NCBI GenBank assembly: GCA_027491785.1
Contig: JAOZGJ010000060.1
Location: 1-46,268, forward strand
Source of the DNA: Thermoproteota archaeon
GTDB lineage: Archaea > Korarchaeota > Korarchaeia > Korarchaeales > Korarchaeaceae
DNA: 46,268 bases
Reading direction: 5' to 3'
Shown here: in pieces, positions 16,666-25,446 of the stretch
Layout of the letters: the number at the start of each line of letters is the position of its first letter
Position numbering within the stretch: position 1 is the stretch's first letter
Made by a program: the position numbers and the translations under genes
The notes under the pieces: generated by a model
The model's input: only the letters and a program-made list of their open reading frames with translations
What the model was told of the DNA's origin: nothing
Databases searched by the model: none

Positions 16666-17974
16666 GCTCGTAGGCTGGGCCCTCCTCGAATGTATACTTA
16701 ACAGTTCTGAAATTCTTCCTGAGGTCCTCGACCTCCTTCGCCACCTTGCTAGGATCTTCTCTATCCAATAAAACCTTCCTATATAGCTTAGCTACGAGTC
16801 TCATCTCTTCCTCTTTCATTCCCAGCCTAGTGAGTTCCGATACACCCAGTCTAAGTCCACCTGGATCCTTAAAGCTCCTTCCTCTCTTTATATCCCACGG
16901 CAAGAGATTTCTGTTCACGATGATATTGGCCTGTTCAAGTAATTTTTCGCATTTATATCCTCCACCTATCCCATCGACATCAAGTAGGACCTGATGGCTT
17001 TCGGTGAAGCCCAAATGCTCGGCCACTACCTTAAAGCCTTCATCATGCAGGGCATAAGCTAGGGCCTTTGCATTGTTCACCACATCTCTAGCATACTCTT
17101 TGCCAAAGTTAAGGACTTCGGATGCTGCTATAGCTAGGGCAGCTACAGCGTGTAGATGATGATTGCTAAGAAGTCCCGGGAAGTTGGCTTTCTTTATCAA
17201 TTCAAATCTCTCCTCATCATTTGTCACGACGGCACCATGTTGAGGACCGAAGAACGTCTTATGCGTGCTGAAGGTCATTGTATCAGCCCCCTCTTCCAAG
17301 GGATGCTGGAACTGGCCTCCTGCGATGAGACCAGCCACGTGCGCTGCATCATAATTAACGAGAGCTCCAATAGATCTTGCAGCCTCAACTATTTCCTTAA
17401 CGGGCTGTGGAAAGAGTATTACGCTGCCGCCAAGCATTATCAGCTTGGGATTGTATTTCTCCATTCTCTTAACGGTTTTGTCCACATCCACATTCATGTT
17501 CTCGTCGTCAAACGCTATATACTTGACATCGAGTCCTCTAACCGCTCCAGCCGTTCCTCCGATGAATTGGCCCTTTGACCCTGTTAGGGGCCCCATACTT
17601 ATGTGTCCTCCCTTGGTTATTGGAAGAGCCATTACAACATCTCCTGGCTGAGTTAAGGCCGTGTAAACGGATAGATTAGCCACTACACCGCTGATAGGTC
17701 TAACATCAGCGAATCTCACGTGATATATCTCCTTTATGAGATCCATGGCTAGGGACTCAACCTTATCTATATACTTGGTTCCAGCGTATACCCTCTCTCC
17801 CACCCATCCTTCCGCATATCTGTGACCGAAATCACTTGCCATAGCCCTCCTAACAGCTGGACTAGAGACATTCTCGCTGGCTATCATAGGGAGAGACGAA
17901 TCAAACCACCTATGATGCTCCTCTATCGAGGAGAGAACCTCGTTGTAAGCGCTCCGGGGATCCAAAATACACAC
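16661..17974 (-). CDS. glyA: Serine hydroxymethyltransferase
   Basis: A PLP enzyme of 437 residues that interconverts serine and glycine and transfers the C1 unit to a pterin carrier. Motifs are MIASENVSSPAVR, FGHRYAEGWVGERVYAG, VNYDAAHVAGLIAGG and the PLP-lysine block STHKTFFGPQHG. Open frame extends to 18058, but GTG 17974 gives the family N-terminus ahead of EHHRWF. A TATA element centred on 18000 is 26 bp upstream of this GTG, so the mRNA should be leaderless. The divergent thrC shares that element. The eIF2B-like gene follows with overlap. Confidence 0.93.
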   Translation of the reverse strand: MCILDPRSAYNEVLSSIEEHHRWFDSSLPMIASENVSSPAVRRAMASDFGHRYAEGWVGERVYAGTKYIDKVESLAMDLIKEIYHVRFADVRPISGVVANLSVYTALTQPGDVVMALPITKGGHISMGPLTGSKGQFIGGTAGAVRGLDVKYIAFDDENMNVDVDKTVKRMEKYNPKLIMLGGSVILFPQPVKEIVEAARSIGALVNYDAAHVAGLIAGGQFQHPLEEGADTMTFSTHKTFFGPQHGAVVTNDEERFELIKKANFPGLLSNHHLHAVAALAIAASEVLNFGKEYARDVVNNAKALAYALHDEGFKVVAEHLGFTESHQVLLDVDGIGGGYKCEKLLEQANIIVNRNLLPWDIKRGRSFKDPGGLRLGVSELTRLGMKEEEMRLVAKLYRKVLLDREDPSKVAKEVEDLRKNFRTVKYTFEEGPAYEH

Positions 17975-17995
17975 CCAATGAGGGATGAAGGGAGA

Positions 17996-18005
17996 AGTTA
18001 TAACT
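17996..18005. promoter_or_regulatory. Palindromic TATA element shared by glyA and thrC
   Basis: AGTTATAACT is a perfect 10-bp palindrome. Its centre is about 26.5 bp from the glyA GTG (17974) and 25.5 bp from the thrC ATG (18026), the normal archaeal distance from TATA to transcription start on both sides. Both mRNAs would then be leaderless. This suggests one TBP site driving divergent transcription, with direction set by flanking BRE sequence. Confidence 0.65.
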
Positions 18006-18025
18006 GTAAGCGAACTTGAGTTACG

Positions 18026-19219
18026 ATGCTCGAGGAATATATGCTCAAGTGCATCCAATGTGGTTATGAGCTTGAAGCCGATCCTTGGGTGATCTCTTGT
18101 CCCAAATGTGGTGGCCTCCTATCTTCAGAAATAAAAAGGAGACCTTTAGCGATTTCATGGTCCCTCTTTCGAACTAGGAGATTGGGTGTATGGAGATATA
18201 GGGAGCTCTTACCTCGAGTGAGAGAGGTAGTTACCCTAGGGGAAGGTGGTACTCCTTTAGTGAAGATCGGTGAGAGATTATGGGTCAAGTTCGAGGGAGC
18301 CAATCCTACAGGCAGTTTTAAGGATAGGGGTATGACCGTTGCCATCTCAGTAGCCAAGGGAAGTGGCGTTAAGAACGTCATATGCGCTTCCACCGGGAAT
18401 ACTGCTGCATCGATGTCTGCTTACGCGTCAAGAGCGGGAATGAGGAGCTTCGTTGTGCTTCCAAAGGGAAATGTTGCGAGGGGGAAGCTCGCACAGGCAG
18501 CCCTTCATGGTGCTATAATAATAGAGATAGATGGTCCATTTGATTTGGCCTTAGATGCCGTTAAGGAGATAGCTGGCCCTGAAACTGGGCTATACCTATT
18601 GAACTCACTTAATCCTTGGAGAATAGAGGGGCAGAAGACCCTAGCCTACGAAATTATAGATGAGATAGGCGTACCAGACTGGGTCGTACTTCCTGTAGGG
18701 AATGCTGGTAACATATCAGCTATATGGAAGGGCTTCTCAGAGATGAAGAGATTCGGGTTATCTAAGAGGTTGCCTAGGCTCGCTGGCATACAAGCGGAAG
18801 GAGCCTCTCCAATAGCAAAGGCATTCAAGGAGGGAAGAGATGTTCCTCTATTCACGGATGATCCTGAAACAGTTGCAACTGCAATAAGGATAGGGAGACC
18901 AGTTAACTGGGCTAAGGCATTTAGGGCATTGAAGGAGAGCAGTGGGGTTACCGAAATAGTAAGCGATCAGGAGATAATTGATGCACAGAGGAAATTGGGT
19001 AGGATGGGATTGGGTGTAGAACCAGCCTCTGCTTCGTCTTACGCTGGTTACCTCCGGTTACTGGAGGATGGTGTAATAGAGAGGGAGGATAGGGTAGTTT
19101 TAGTTGCTACTGGTCATGCTCTGAAGGATCCTGATTCTTCACCCTCAGTGAGACCCATAAGTGCCCTAAACCCAAGAGATGCTATAGATAAGATAAGGAG
19201 GATCCTTAATGAAGGTTAG
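18026..19219 (+). CDS. thrC: Threonine synthase
   Basis: A 397-residue PLP enzyme that converts O-phosphohomoserine to threonine. It starts with a zinc-ribbon-like segment CIQCG...CPKCG (near residues 9-30), as in archaeal long ThrC, then GEGGTPLVK, the PLP-lysine motif PTGSFKDRGM, CASTGNTAAS and the phosphate loop PVGNAGNISA. The start may be ATG 18026 or 18041; the first agrees with a leaderless transcript from the shared TATA element. It overlaps thrB by 11 bp. Confidence 0.93.
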   Translation: MLEEYMLKCIQCGYELEADPWVISCPKCGGLLSSEIKRRPLAISWSLFRTRRLGVWRYRELLPRVREVVTLGEGGTPLVKIGERLWVKFEGANPTGSFKDRGMTVAISVAKGSGVKNVICASTGNTAASMSAYASRAGMRSFVVLPKGNVARGKLAQAALHGAIIIEIDGPFDLALDAVKEIAGPETGLYLLNSLNPWRIEGQKTLAYEIIDEIGVPDWVVLPVGNAGNISAIWKGFSEMKRFGLSKRLPRLAGIQAEGASPIAKAFKEGRDVPLFTDDPETVATAIRIGRPVNWAKAFRALKESSGVTEIVSDQEIIDAQRKLGRMGLGVEPASASSYAGYLRLLEDGVIEREDRVVLVATGHALKDPDSSPSVRPISALNPRDAIDKIRRILNEG

Positions 19220-20111
19220 AGCTTGGAGCACAAGTGCCAATCTGGGTCCCGGCTTCGATGTAATGGGAATAGCCCTCAAGGCCTTTAAAGATGTAGTAGA
19301 GGTGGAGCTAGGAGGGGGAGGTCCCGATGCCCTAGTTACAAGGGTTAATGGGCCATACTCATCCTCAGTACCCATAGGTAGGGATAATGTCGCTGCTTTC
19401 GCAGCGAAAGCTGCGTTAATGATGGCGGAACAGAAATTAACAGCTAAAATAAAACTATGGAAGGGAGTCCCACCGAGGAGGGGATTGGGAAGCAGTGGTG
19501 CTTCTTCGGCAGCCGTTGTTAAGGCGATAAATCTGATACTTGGAGATGTGCTAAGCGAGGAGGAGATGATAAAAGCTGCTGCTGAGGGAGAGAGAGCAGC
19601 AGCCGGTCATCCTCACCCAGATAATGTTGCTCCCTCCCTATTAGGTGGTCTTGTCATAATAGGAGAAAGGATTGTAAAGATAGAGCCTTCGGTCAAATTC
19701 GTACTTGCAATTCCTTGGATAGATATTCCAGATAGGAAAACTGAGGCCATGAGATCTATTCTCCCGAGAAAGGTGGGGATGGGGGATTTTGTAGCTAATT
19801 CGGCTGCTCTTGCAATGCTGGTTTTAGGAATGACAACTGGTGATTTGGAGATAGCCGGTAAGGGTATGTCATCTTCTATGGTAGATAAACTGAGATCTAA
19901 GATGATTCCTGGTTTCAAAGAGGTTAAAGAAGCAGCACTAAGAGCTGGAGCCCTAGGTTCGTCTATAAGTGGAGCTGGACCCAGTATGCTCTTCCTATGT
20001 GACGAGTGTGAACCTGCTTTAGCTGCTATTAGAAGGGCTTATATCTCGATAGGTATACCAGCTAGTGTGATGGTCGTAGAGCCTGCAGAAGGAGCTGCAG
20101 GGGAGAGGTGA
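19209..20111 (+). CDS. thrB: Homoserine kinase
   Basis: A 300-residue GHMP kinase that phosphorylates homoserine, supplying the ThrC substrate. It has the N-terminal STSANLGPGFDVMG, the ATP loop PPRRGLGSSGASSAAVV, AAAGHPHPDNVAPSLLGG and the C-terminal GSSISGAGPSMLFL. These match ThrB rather than shikimate or mevalonate kinases. It overlaps thrC by 11 bp and is followed after 19 bp by the PLD-like gene, which may be cotranscribed. Confidence 0.93.
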   Translation: MKVRAWSTSANLGPGFDVMGIALKAFKDVVEVELGGGGPDALVTRVNGPYSSSVPIGRDNVAAFAAKAALMMAEQKLTAKIKLWKGVPPRRGLGSSGASSAAVVKAINLILGDVLSEEEMIKAAAEGERAAAGHPHPDNVAPSLLGGLVIIGERIVKIEPSVKFVLAIPWIDIPDRKTEAMRSILPRKVGMGDFVANSAALAMLVLGMTTGDLEIAGKGMSSSMVDKLRSKMIPGFKEVKEAALRAGALGSSISGAGPSMLFLCDECEPALAAIRRAYISIGIPASVMVVEPAEGAAGER

Positions 20112-20130
20112 AAGGGAAGGTGCATAGATA

Positions 20131-20850
20131 ATGGAAGAGTTTATAGGACTGGCCCTGCTGCTAGTTGACTTGACCCTTCTCATAGCAACCATAATCCTCC
20201 TCTATCTCAGTAGACATGAGGTAGAGGGCAGGAGGAAACTAGTCGAGCATCTCATAGAAGCTACTAGGGTTCTAACTAGAACCCAGTACTTTCACTTCGT
20301 ATTAGAGGCTATGAGAAGTGCTAGAAAGAGTATATTCGGTTCCATCACTGGAGCCAAGCCAAGGGGATCTCTGGAGTTCTTCGAGAAGATAGTCGATGAG
20401 ATAAGGCATGCTGCATCTAGAGGTGTTAAGATTAGGTATCTAATACCTGAGGGGAGGGGGCGCCTTTACGTCGGTTACAGATATACTGAAGCAGGAGCGG
20501 AAGTCAGATATCATGGAGGTCTAGTCGTTTACGACCTAAGGCACATGGTCGTGGATGATAGGGTTGTGGTGATGGGATTCCCCGAGAAGATAGGTGCTGA
20601 GCAGCCTACTAGAACGGGGATAAGGATAGAGTCGGAAAGCCTAGCCAAGATCTTTAAGGAGAGGTTTGAGAAGCTCTGGAAAGAAGCTATACCATATGAG
20701 GAATATCTAGAAGGGATTATTTCCGGCATAAAGAGGGCAAATCCGGAAATATCTCCTGATTTAGTGGCTAAGCAGCTTGATCTTCCTATTGACGAGGTAA
20801 ATAGAGCTTGGAATTCCCAAAAGATGGGAAGCGTCGTTAGAGGGAATTGA
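20131..20850 (+). CDS. Membrane-anchored PLD-like domain protein
   Basis: A 239-residue protein with one N-terminal membrane segment (about 5-26), a helix, and a phospholipase D-like domain of the type found in the C-terminus of TrmB regulators (SRGVKIRYLIPEG, LRHMVVDDRVVVMG, FKERFEKLWKEA). The HKD motif is incomplete: H138 and D142 or D143 are present but the lysine is replaced, so it is probably not an active hydrolase. The last 35 residues (PDLVAKQLDLPIDEVNRAW) look like a small helix-turn-helix. A membrane-bound sensor or regulator is possible; the ligand is unknown. Confidence 0.6.
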   Translation: MEEFIGLALLLVDLTLLIATIILLYLSRHEVEGRRKLVEHLIEATRVLTRTQYFHFVLEAMRSARKSIFGSITGAKPRGSLEFFEKIVDEIRHAASRGVKIRYLIPEGRGRLYVGYRYTEAGAEVRYHGGLVVYDLRHMVVDDRVVVMGFPEKIGAEQPTRTGIRIESESLAKIFKERFEKLWKEAIPYEEYLEGIISGIKRANPEISPDLVAKQLDLPIDEVNRAWNSQKMGSVVRGN

Positions 20851-20886
20851 CCTCCTCATATCACTTCTCTCTAATACTTGGTTGCC

Positions 20887-22128
20887 TCATTCCAGCTTCA
20901 TTTCTCCCTTCTCGCAAATCTTATGGTCGTTTTCGCTTTCCTCCCTTATAAGCAAGGCGAATAGAAAGTCATAGGTTGAGTAAAGGAGGACGAAGGCGGA
21001 GATGGGATACTCTAGATATATATCTAGGAGCGCACCTCCCGCTAATGAGGAAAAGGCTCTTGGTCCAATAAGAGAGATGTTGTAAAGGGAATTAGCTGTT
21101 CCTCTCTCGTCTATCGGTGCGTTTTCCATAAACAAAGCCCATATGAGAGGAGCTGGCGCATAGGATCCAATAGCTTGGAGAATTAGTATAACAGATGCCA
21201 CTAAGAAATTTCCAGTAAAGGGAAGGAGGGCCATTAATACAGCGGTCATCCCTTGAGATATAACTATGAATCTCACCGTTCCAATTAGCTTAGATAGGGG
21301 CGGAGCTATTAAGTAGCTAAATGAGGATATTAGATATATTAAAGTAAGGACGGTCCCTACCGGACCTGACTCAACTCCGTACTTCCTTCCTAGGTAATAG
21401 CTAGTTAGTGGGTAGAAGAAACCCGTTGCGAGGCTTGATATGGATAAGAGTATCGTTAGGTTCCTCACTACCGGATTCTTGAGCGGTCTAGCTACTTCCT
21501 TCCACCCGACATGGCCGACTTCAGTAGTTCCTTCCCTCTTTCTCTCCCTTATTAATAAGAAGAGAGGAATCGCTAATAGCGTAGCTAGGAAGGAGAGGGT
21601 AATCATGAATCTATAAGCCTGCGGATATCCCATTCTGGGGGAGTACGTTACCATGAGTTCAGGTATCCAGCCCATCAGGCTGCCAGTAGAGAAGCTAATG
21701 CTATACAGGAACATTTGAATACTAGAGGCTTCCTTTATTCTGCTCTCAGCAAGGTCTGCTAGCCATGACTGGAATGCTGGAAGAGCTAAAGATGAGAATC
21801 CACCTAGAATCCCGCTCAGAATTATAGATACGATATTAAGGCCCCAGAATACGACTATTCCAATGGAGAGAGCAGAGAGCGTATATCCCAGGAGCACTGG
21901 CCTCTTCCTGCCTATCCTATCTGCTAACATTCCGGCTGGCAGGAAAACTAGTGTCATTATAATTCCTTCCAAGCAGCTATAAAGCCCTAAATAGCTACTT
22001 TGAATTCTTTTTACTTCAAAATAAAGCCCCCATACAGAGTAGAAGAGACCTCCAGATAATCCTGTAGGTATGCTTGTGATTAGCAAGAGCTTCAAGTCCT
22101 TCTCTAGGCCTCTCATTCCGTCAATCAT
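20887..22128 (-). CDS. Major facilitator superfamily transporter
   Basis: A 413-residue protein with about 12 membrane segments and a central cytoplasmic loop (RERKREGTTEVGH) dividing two halves. The MFS signature between segments 2 and 3 reads GMLADRIGRKRPVLLG. Substrate cannot be inferred. ATG 22128 or the internal ATG four codons later may start it. The C-terminal tail is acidic and lysine-rich. The upstream 200 bp to the tRNA are AT-rich and should hold its promoter. No neighbour suggests a pathway. Confidence 0.85.
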   Translation of the reverse strand: MIDGMRGLEKDLKLLLITSIPTGLSGGLFYSVWGLYFEVKRIQSSYLGLYSCLEGIIMTLVFLPAGMLADRIGRKRPVLLGYTLSALSIGIVVFWGLNIVSIILSGILGGFSSLALPAFQSWLADLAESRIKEASSIQMFLYSISFSTGSLMGWIPELMVTYSPRMGYPQAYRFMITLSFLATLLAIPLFLLIRERKREGTTEVGHVGWKEVARPLKNPVVRNLTILLSISSLATGFFYPLTSYYLGRKYGVESGPVGTVLTLIYLISSFSYLIAPPLSKLIGTVRFIVISQGMTAVLMALLPFTGNFLVASVILILQAIGSYAPAPLIWALFMENAPIDERGTANSLYNISLIGPRAFSSLAGGALLDIYLEYPISAFVLLYSTYDFLFALLIREESENDHKICEKGEMKLE

Positions 22129-22299
22129 TTCAGATAATGGTAAGATTTAAGTTTAATTAAAAATAGTTTCCCTTCTTCTTTATCATGATATCATATAAAT
22201 TGAAAAAAACGAATTTTGTAGATATAAAAGATTATGGCGGATATATTATAGGTAGCATTATCACCTGAAAAATTAGAGGAATTTTGCTAGACTGCTCCA

Positions 22300-22310
22300 C
22301 AAAGGTTAAA
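22300..22310 (+). promoter_or_regulatory. Promoter of tRNA-Val(CAC)
   Basis: AAAGGTTAAAT centred about 26 bp before the first tRNA base resembles a BRE/TATA element at the archaeal distance. Confidence 0.45.
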
Positions 22311-22332
22311 TCGCTGGCATCCCCCCTAACTC

Positions 22333-22405
22333 GGGCCGGTAGTCTAGAGGCTATGACGCCGCCCTCACACGGCGGAGGTCGGGGGTTCGATTCCCCCCCG
22401 GCCCA
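22333..22405 (+). tRNA. tRNA-Val(CAC)
   Basis: A complete 73-base cloverleaf. The acceptor GGGCCGG pairs with CCGGCCC, the D arm is GTC/GAC, and the anticodon stem CCGCC/GGCGG carries loop CTCACAC with anticodon CAC. The T stem GGGGG/CCCCC has loop TTCGATT, and discriminator A is at 22405. CCA is not encoded and no intron is seen. The stop of rbkR on the other strand begins at the next base. It is almost identical to the tRNA-Val(GAC) at 30244-30316 outside the anticodon loop. Confidence 0.95.
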
Positions 22406-23083
22406 TTACCACGTTTCTAACGTAACTGCTACTATATCTCCATCCTTCAAGTTTAGTTTAACTCTTAGGCTTTCAGGGTGTATTACCTCAAGCACATCGT
22501 CGCCGTAATGCCTCCTGAGGGGAAAGATAGCATGGGCCCTTATTGAACCATTGAGCTCTATTGGAAGCACTTCCACATCTCCAAAGGTTCTTCCTGCTTC
22601 CACAAATCCTGGCACTACCTTTGGCCTTACCTTCCTCCTCCATTCCTTGACCTTGATAATGTCTTCTTCTTTCATTTTCAGATTCAGTGTCCCGGGAAAT
22701 GGCACGTATCCCACTGTTTCCTTAAAGCCCATCACATACCCTGGACGAGACATGTAGTACGCCCCCTCTCTCATGCCTGAGAATACCTCAGCCATTAGAA
22801 TCTCCTTATCCCATCTAACTCCCTCGGTCATCTCATATATTGTCCTGATTAATTCCAGAGACTTATGGGTAACCATTACATATTGAACTCTCTTAGCTAT
22901 TATTGATTTTAGAAAGCCGAGATCTTCAGCTTTTGATATCCATCTAGAGATCGTGGCCCTAGAAGTATTAAGGTACTCGCATAGGTCAGAAGCTCTAACA
23001 GGTTTTCTAGATCCTCCGAGGAGGATTATAGCTAGTATAAGGTGAGAAGTGTAAGGATCCAATTCTTTAAACTCCCTACTCAT
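22406..23083 (-). CDS. rbkR: RbkR: helix-turn-helix plus CTP-dependent riboflavin kinase
   Basis: A 225-residue two-domain protein. Residues about 10-85 form a winged helix (ASDLCEYLNTSRATISRWI). Residues about 95-225 are the archaeal riboflavin kinase domain, DUF120, with YYMSRPGYV, PFPGTLNLKM, RTFGDVEVLPIEL and HAIFPLRRHYGDDVLEVI. The kinase makes FMN using CTP. Fusions of this kind are known as bifunctional regulators of riboflavin genes in archaea. No operator could be recognised here. It overlaps the translin gene by 8 bp, and its stop abuts the opposing tRNA-Val. Confidence 0.9.
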   Translation of the reverse strand: MSREFKELDPYTSHLILAIILLGGSRKPVRASDLCEYLNTSRATISRWISKAEDLGFLKSIIAKRVQYVMVTHKSLELIRTIYEMTEGVRWDKEILMAEVFSGMREGAYYMSRPGYVMGFKETVGYVPFPGTLNLKMKEEDIIKVKEWRRKVRPKVVPGFVEAGRTFGDVEVLPIELNGSIRAHAIFPLRRHYGDDVLEVIHPESLRVKLNLKDGDIVAVTLETW

Positions 23084-23699
23084 TTCTTCTTACCTCTATA
23101 GACGCTTTCATCATGATAATCTCTGAGAGAGTCTTCTCTATGAGAGATCTAGATATATCCGCCTTTCTCCTCACAGGTAGGAAAGAATCAGGAAACACCA
23201 TAGAGTTAAGGTTCTCATATATTTCGCTCATGTATGATGCTAATTCCTCCGCGTCTTTAACTCTCCTCTCTAGTAGGAGATGAAGTGCAACTCTCCTAAG
23301 TTCTCCCACTACATCTCCTATCCCTAGCACATATTCCTTAGGATGGACATCGAGCTCCTCATGACCAGGTATCTCCATTCCTCTCAGAAGCCTCGATAAG
23401 GCTATACCCTCTACAGCCTCCTGAAGGGGATCTGAGACTAGGGACCTTATAGAGCTATCTAGGTAGCCCAGTTGCTCTGAGCATCTCCTAAGGAAGTCGT
23501 TGATTTCTTCTATCACGGACTTCAGCTTCTTTTCTACATCACTTAATTCCTTCCCCTTCCTGGCTTTCGAGATCAAATCCCTACAAAGAGAGAGCCATTT
23601 TCTTGATAGCTTCATAGCCTCCTCTCTCATTGAGTTTAGACGTTCTAGCTCATCAAGAGCCTCATCCAACTGCTTACTTACCATTACGGGGGGAACCAT
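23076..23699 (-). CDS. Translin family protein
   Basis: A 207-residue all-helical protein with the translin/TRAX pattern: long N-terminal helices with charged heptads (RKWLSLCRDLISKARKGKE), EYVLGIGDVVGELRRVALH in the conserved central helix, and YENLNSMVFPDSFLPVRRKAD near the end. Translins bind single-stranded nucleic acid, and TRAX relatives are endoribonucleases; archaeal roles are poorly known. ATG 23699 or ATG 23684 may be the start. It lies upstream of rbkR on the same strand with overlap, so the two are one operon, and it is divergent from taw1. Confidence 0.85.
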   Translation of the reverse strand: MVPPVMVSKQLDEALDELERLNSMREEAMKLSRKWLSLCRDLISKARKGKELSDVEKKLKSVIEEINDFLRRCSEQLGYLDSSIRSLVSDPLQEAVEGIALSRLLRGMEIPGHEELDVHPKEYVLGIGDVVGELRRVALHLLLERRVKDAEELASYMSEIYENLNSMVFPDSFLPVRRKADISRSLIEKTLSEIIMMKASIEVRRNE

Positions 23700-23712
23700 T
23701 ATTATCTAGAAC

Positions 23713-24720
23713 ATGGACTCAGAATTGATAAAGATGTTATCTACTGGGATCGTTAAGGTACCAGATCATGTGAGGAGGCTCATGGAGAAACAAGGCTATA
23801 AGATCGTCTTGAATCATTCAGCCATAAAACCGTGTCATTGGTTTAGAAAAGCCCTAATGGAGGGAAAGACTTGCTATAAGCACAAATTTTACGGAATACC
23901 ATCATGGAGATGCCTCCAGATGACTCCAACGGCATCCTTCTGTAACCTACAATGCCTCTACTGTTGGAGGTTAAATGTAAGCGATGTTCCCCCTGAAGAT
24001 AGATGGAAGGAGGTACCAGATGAGTCAGATAAGTGGGATGACCCTGAGGACATAGCTGAGGAGAGTATAAGGCTCCATAGGATGATGGTCCAAGGATACA
24101 GAGGGGTGAAGGTATTCAGAAGGGAATGGGTTTATGAAGCGGAAGAGCCGAAGCATGCGGCCATATCACTCACAGGAGAGCCTACTCTCTATCCATATAT
24201 AGGCGGATTGGTGGACGCCTACTCTAAGAGGGGAATGACCACGTTCATAGTCACCAACGGAACTCTACCGGAGAGGTTGGAGAATATCGAGAGGGAACCC
24301 ACACAGCTTTACGTTACTTTACCAGCTCCGAATGAGAAGCTATATATGGAGATAACTAGACCCCTATGGCCAGATGCATGGAGTAGAGTTAATAGGACTT
24401 TAGGTATCCTTCAATCTTTCTCATGTCCTACGGTAATGAGAATTCCCCTCATAAAGGGATTTAATATGAGCGATGAGATCATCAAGGAGTTCTCTTATAT
24501 AGTGAGAAGGTCCATGCCGACTTATGTCGAGCCTAAGGCTTACATGTGGGTGGGATATTCAAGGAGGAGATTGAGGAGAGAAAACATGCCGAGTCATGAA
24601 GAAGTTAGGGAGTTCGCCCGCAAATTAGCTGACCTTACAGGATATAACATCATAGATGAGGCTCCTGAAAGCAGGATTGTACTTCTATCTAGGCTAGAAA
24701 AGGCCATAAGGTTCTATTAG
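23713..24720 (+). CDS. taw1: 4-demethylwyosine synthase (TYW1/Taw1)
   Basis: A 335-residue radical SAM enzyme that builds the tricyclic base imG-14 from N1-methylguanosine-37 of tRNA-Phe and pyruvate. The radical SAM cluster is C77, C81 and C84 (CNLQCLYC). The second cluster is C41 (KPCHWF), C54 (KTCYKH) and C67 (WRCLQMTP). SLTGEPTLYP and VTNGTLPE are the expected SAM-binding blocks. Length matches archaeal Taw1 without the flavodoxin domain of yeast TYW1. The pyrH gene follows 26 bp downstream. Confidence 0.95.
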   Translation: MDSELIKMLSTGIVKVPDHVRRLMEKQGYKIVLNHSAIKPCHWFRKALMEGKTCYKHKFYGIPSWRCLQMTPTASFCNLQCLYCWRLNVSDVPPEDRWKEVPDESDKWDDPEDIAEESIRLHRMMVQGYRGVKVFRREWVYEAEEPKHAAISLTGEPTLYPYIGGLVDAYSKRGMTTFIVTNGTLPERLENIEREPTQLYVTLPAPNEKLYMEITRPLWPDAWSRVNRTLGILQSFSCPTVMRIPLIKGFNMSDEIIKEFSYIVRRSMPTYVEPKAYMWVGYSRRRLRRENMPSHEEVREFARKLADLTGYNIIDEAPESRIVLLSRLEKAIRFY

Positions 24721-24746
24721 GATGATTAGAGGGAAGAGGTGATTCT

Positions 24747-25442
24747 TTGAAGGTAAAGGACTTGATCATCCTGTTAGGGGGTCATGTGTTCAAGGGCATA
24801 CTGAGTAGGGATTACTCCACGATATTGAGGATATCCAGTGTACTGAGAAAATTGAGAGATTTAGACATAAAAATGGCGATAGTGACTGGCGGTAGCGATA
24901 CAGCGAGGATCTACATAGATGCCATTAGGAGCATGGGGGGAGATAACTACACTCAGGACTATGCTGGCATATTAGCTACTAGGCTGCACGCTATGGTGAT
25001 CATGTCATCTCTCGGCTCTCTAGCCTACCCTAAGGTAGTTGAGAGCTATGAGGATGCAGCTATTGCTATAGCAATGAATAAGATACCTGTGGCTGGGGGG
25101 ATGCAGCCAGGTCAGTCTACTGATGCTGTTGCTGCTCTTATGGCCGAGAAGTTGGGATTCTATTTCATCGCTAAGATGACAGGAGTAGACGGTGTATATG
25201 ATAAGGACCCTAGGTTATATCCGGACGCTAAAAAGCTGGAAAATTTAACCTATGATGAGCTAGAAAAAATAGTAGCAAGTAAGCCTTATCATCCGGGTAC
25301 CTATGAGCTTCTCGACGCATTGTCAATTAAAATCCTGAGAAGATCGTCTATTTCAACGATAATTTTAAGTGGAGATAAACCAGAGGCTTTACTCGATCTG
25401 ATAGAAGGGAAGGATGTGGGAAGCGTTATAAGACCAGGGTGA
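24747..25442 (+). CDS. pyrH: UMP kinase
   Basis: A 231-residue amino acid kinase-fold UMP kinase of archaeal type, forming UDP from UMP. It shows KMAIVTGGSDTARIYIDA, the AGGMQPGQSTDAVAAL block typical of archaeal PyrH, MTGVDGVYDKDP and the terminal KDVGSVIRPG. The first phosphate motif is atypical: ILLGGHVF lacks the usual lysine and has H where a serine is expected. The TTG start at 24747 is set by GGTGAT followed by three bases. Spacing suggests an operon with taw1 and the membrane protein gene 25447. Confidence 0.85.
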   Translation: MKVKDLIILLGGHVFKGILSRDYSTILRISSVLRKLRDLDIKMAIVTGGSDTARIYIDAIRSMGGDNYTQDYAGILATRLHAMVIMSSLGSLAYPKVVESYEDAAIAIAMNKIPVAGGMQPGQSTDAVAALMAEKLGFYFIAKMTGVDGVYDKDPRLYPDAKKLENLTYDELEKIVASKPYHPGTYELLDALSIKILRRSSISTIILSGDKPEALLDLIEGKDVGSVIRPG

Positions 25443-25446
25443 TCCT

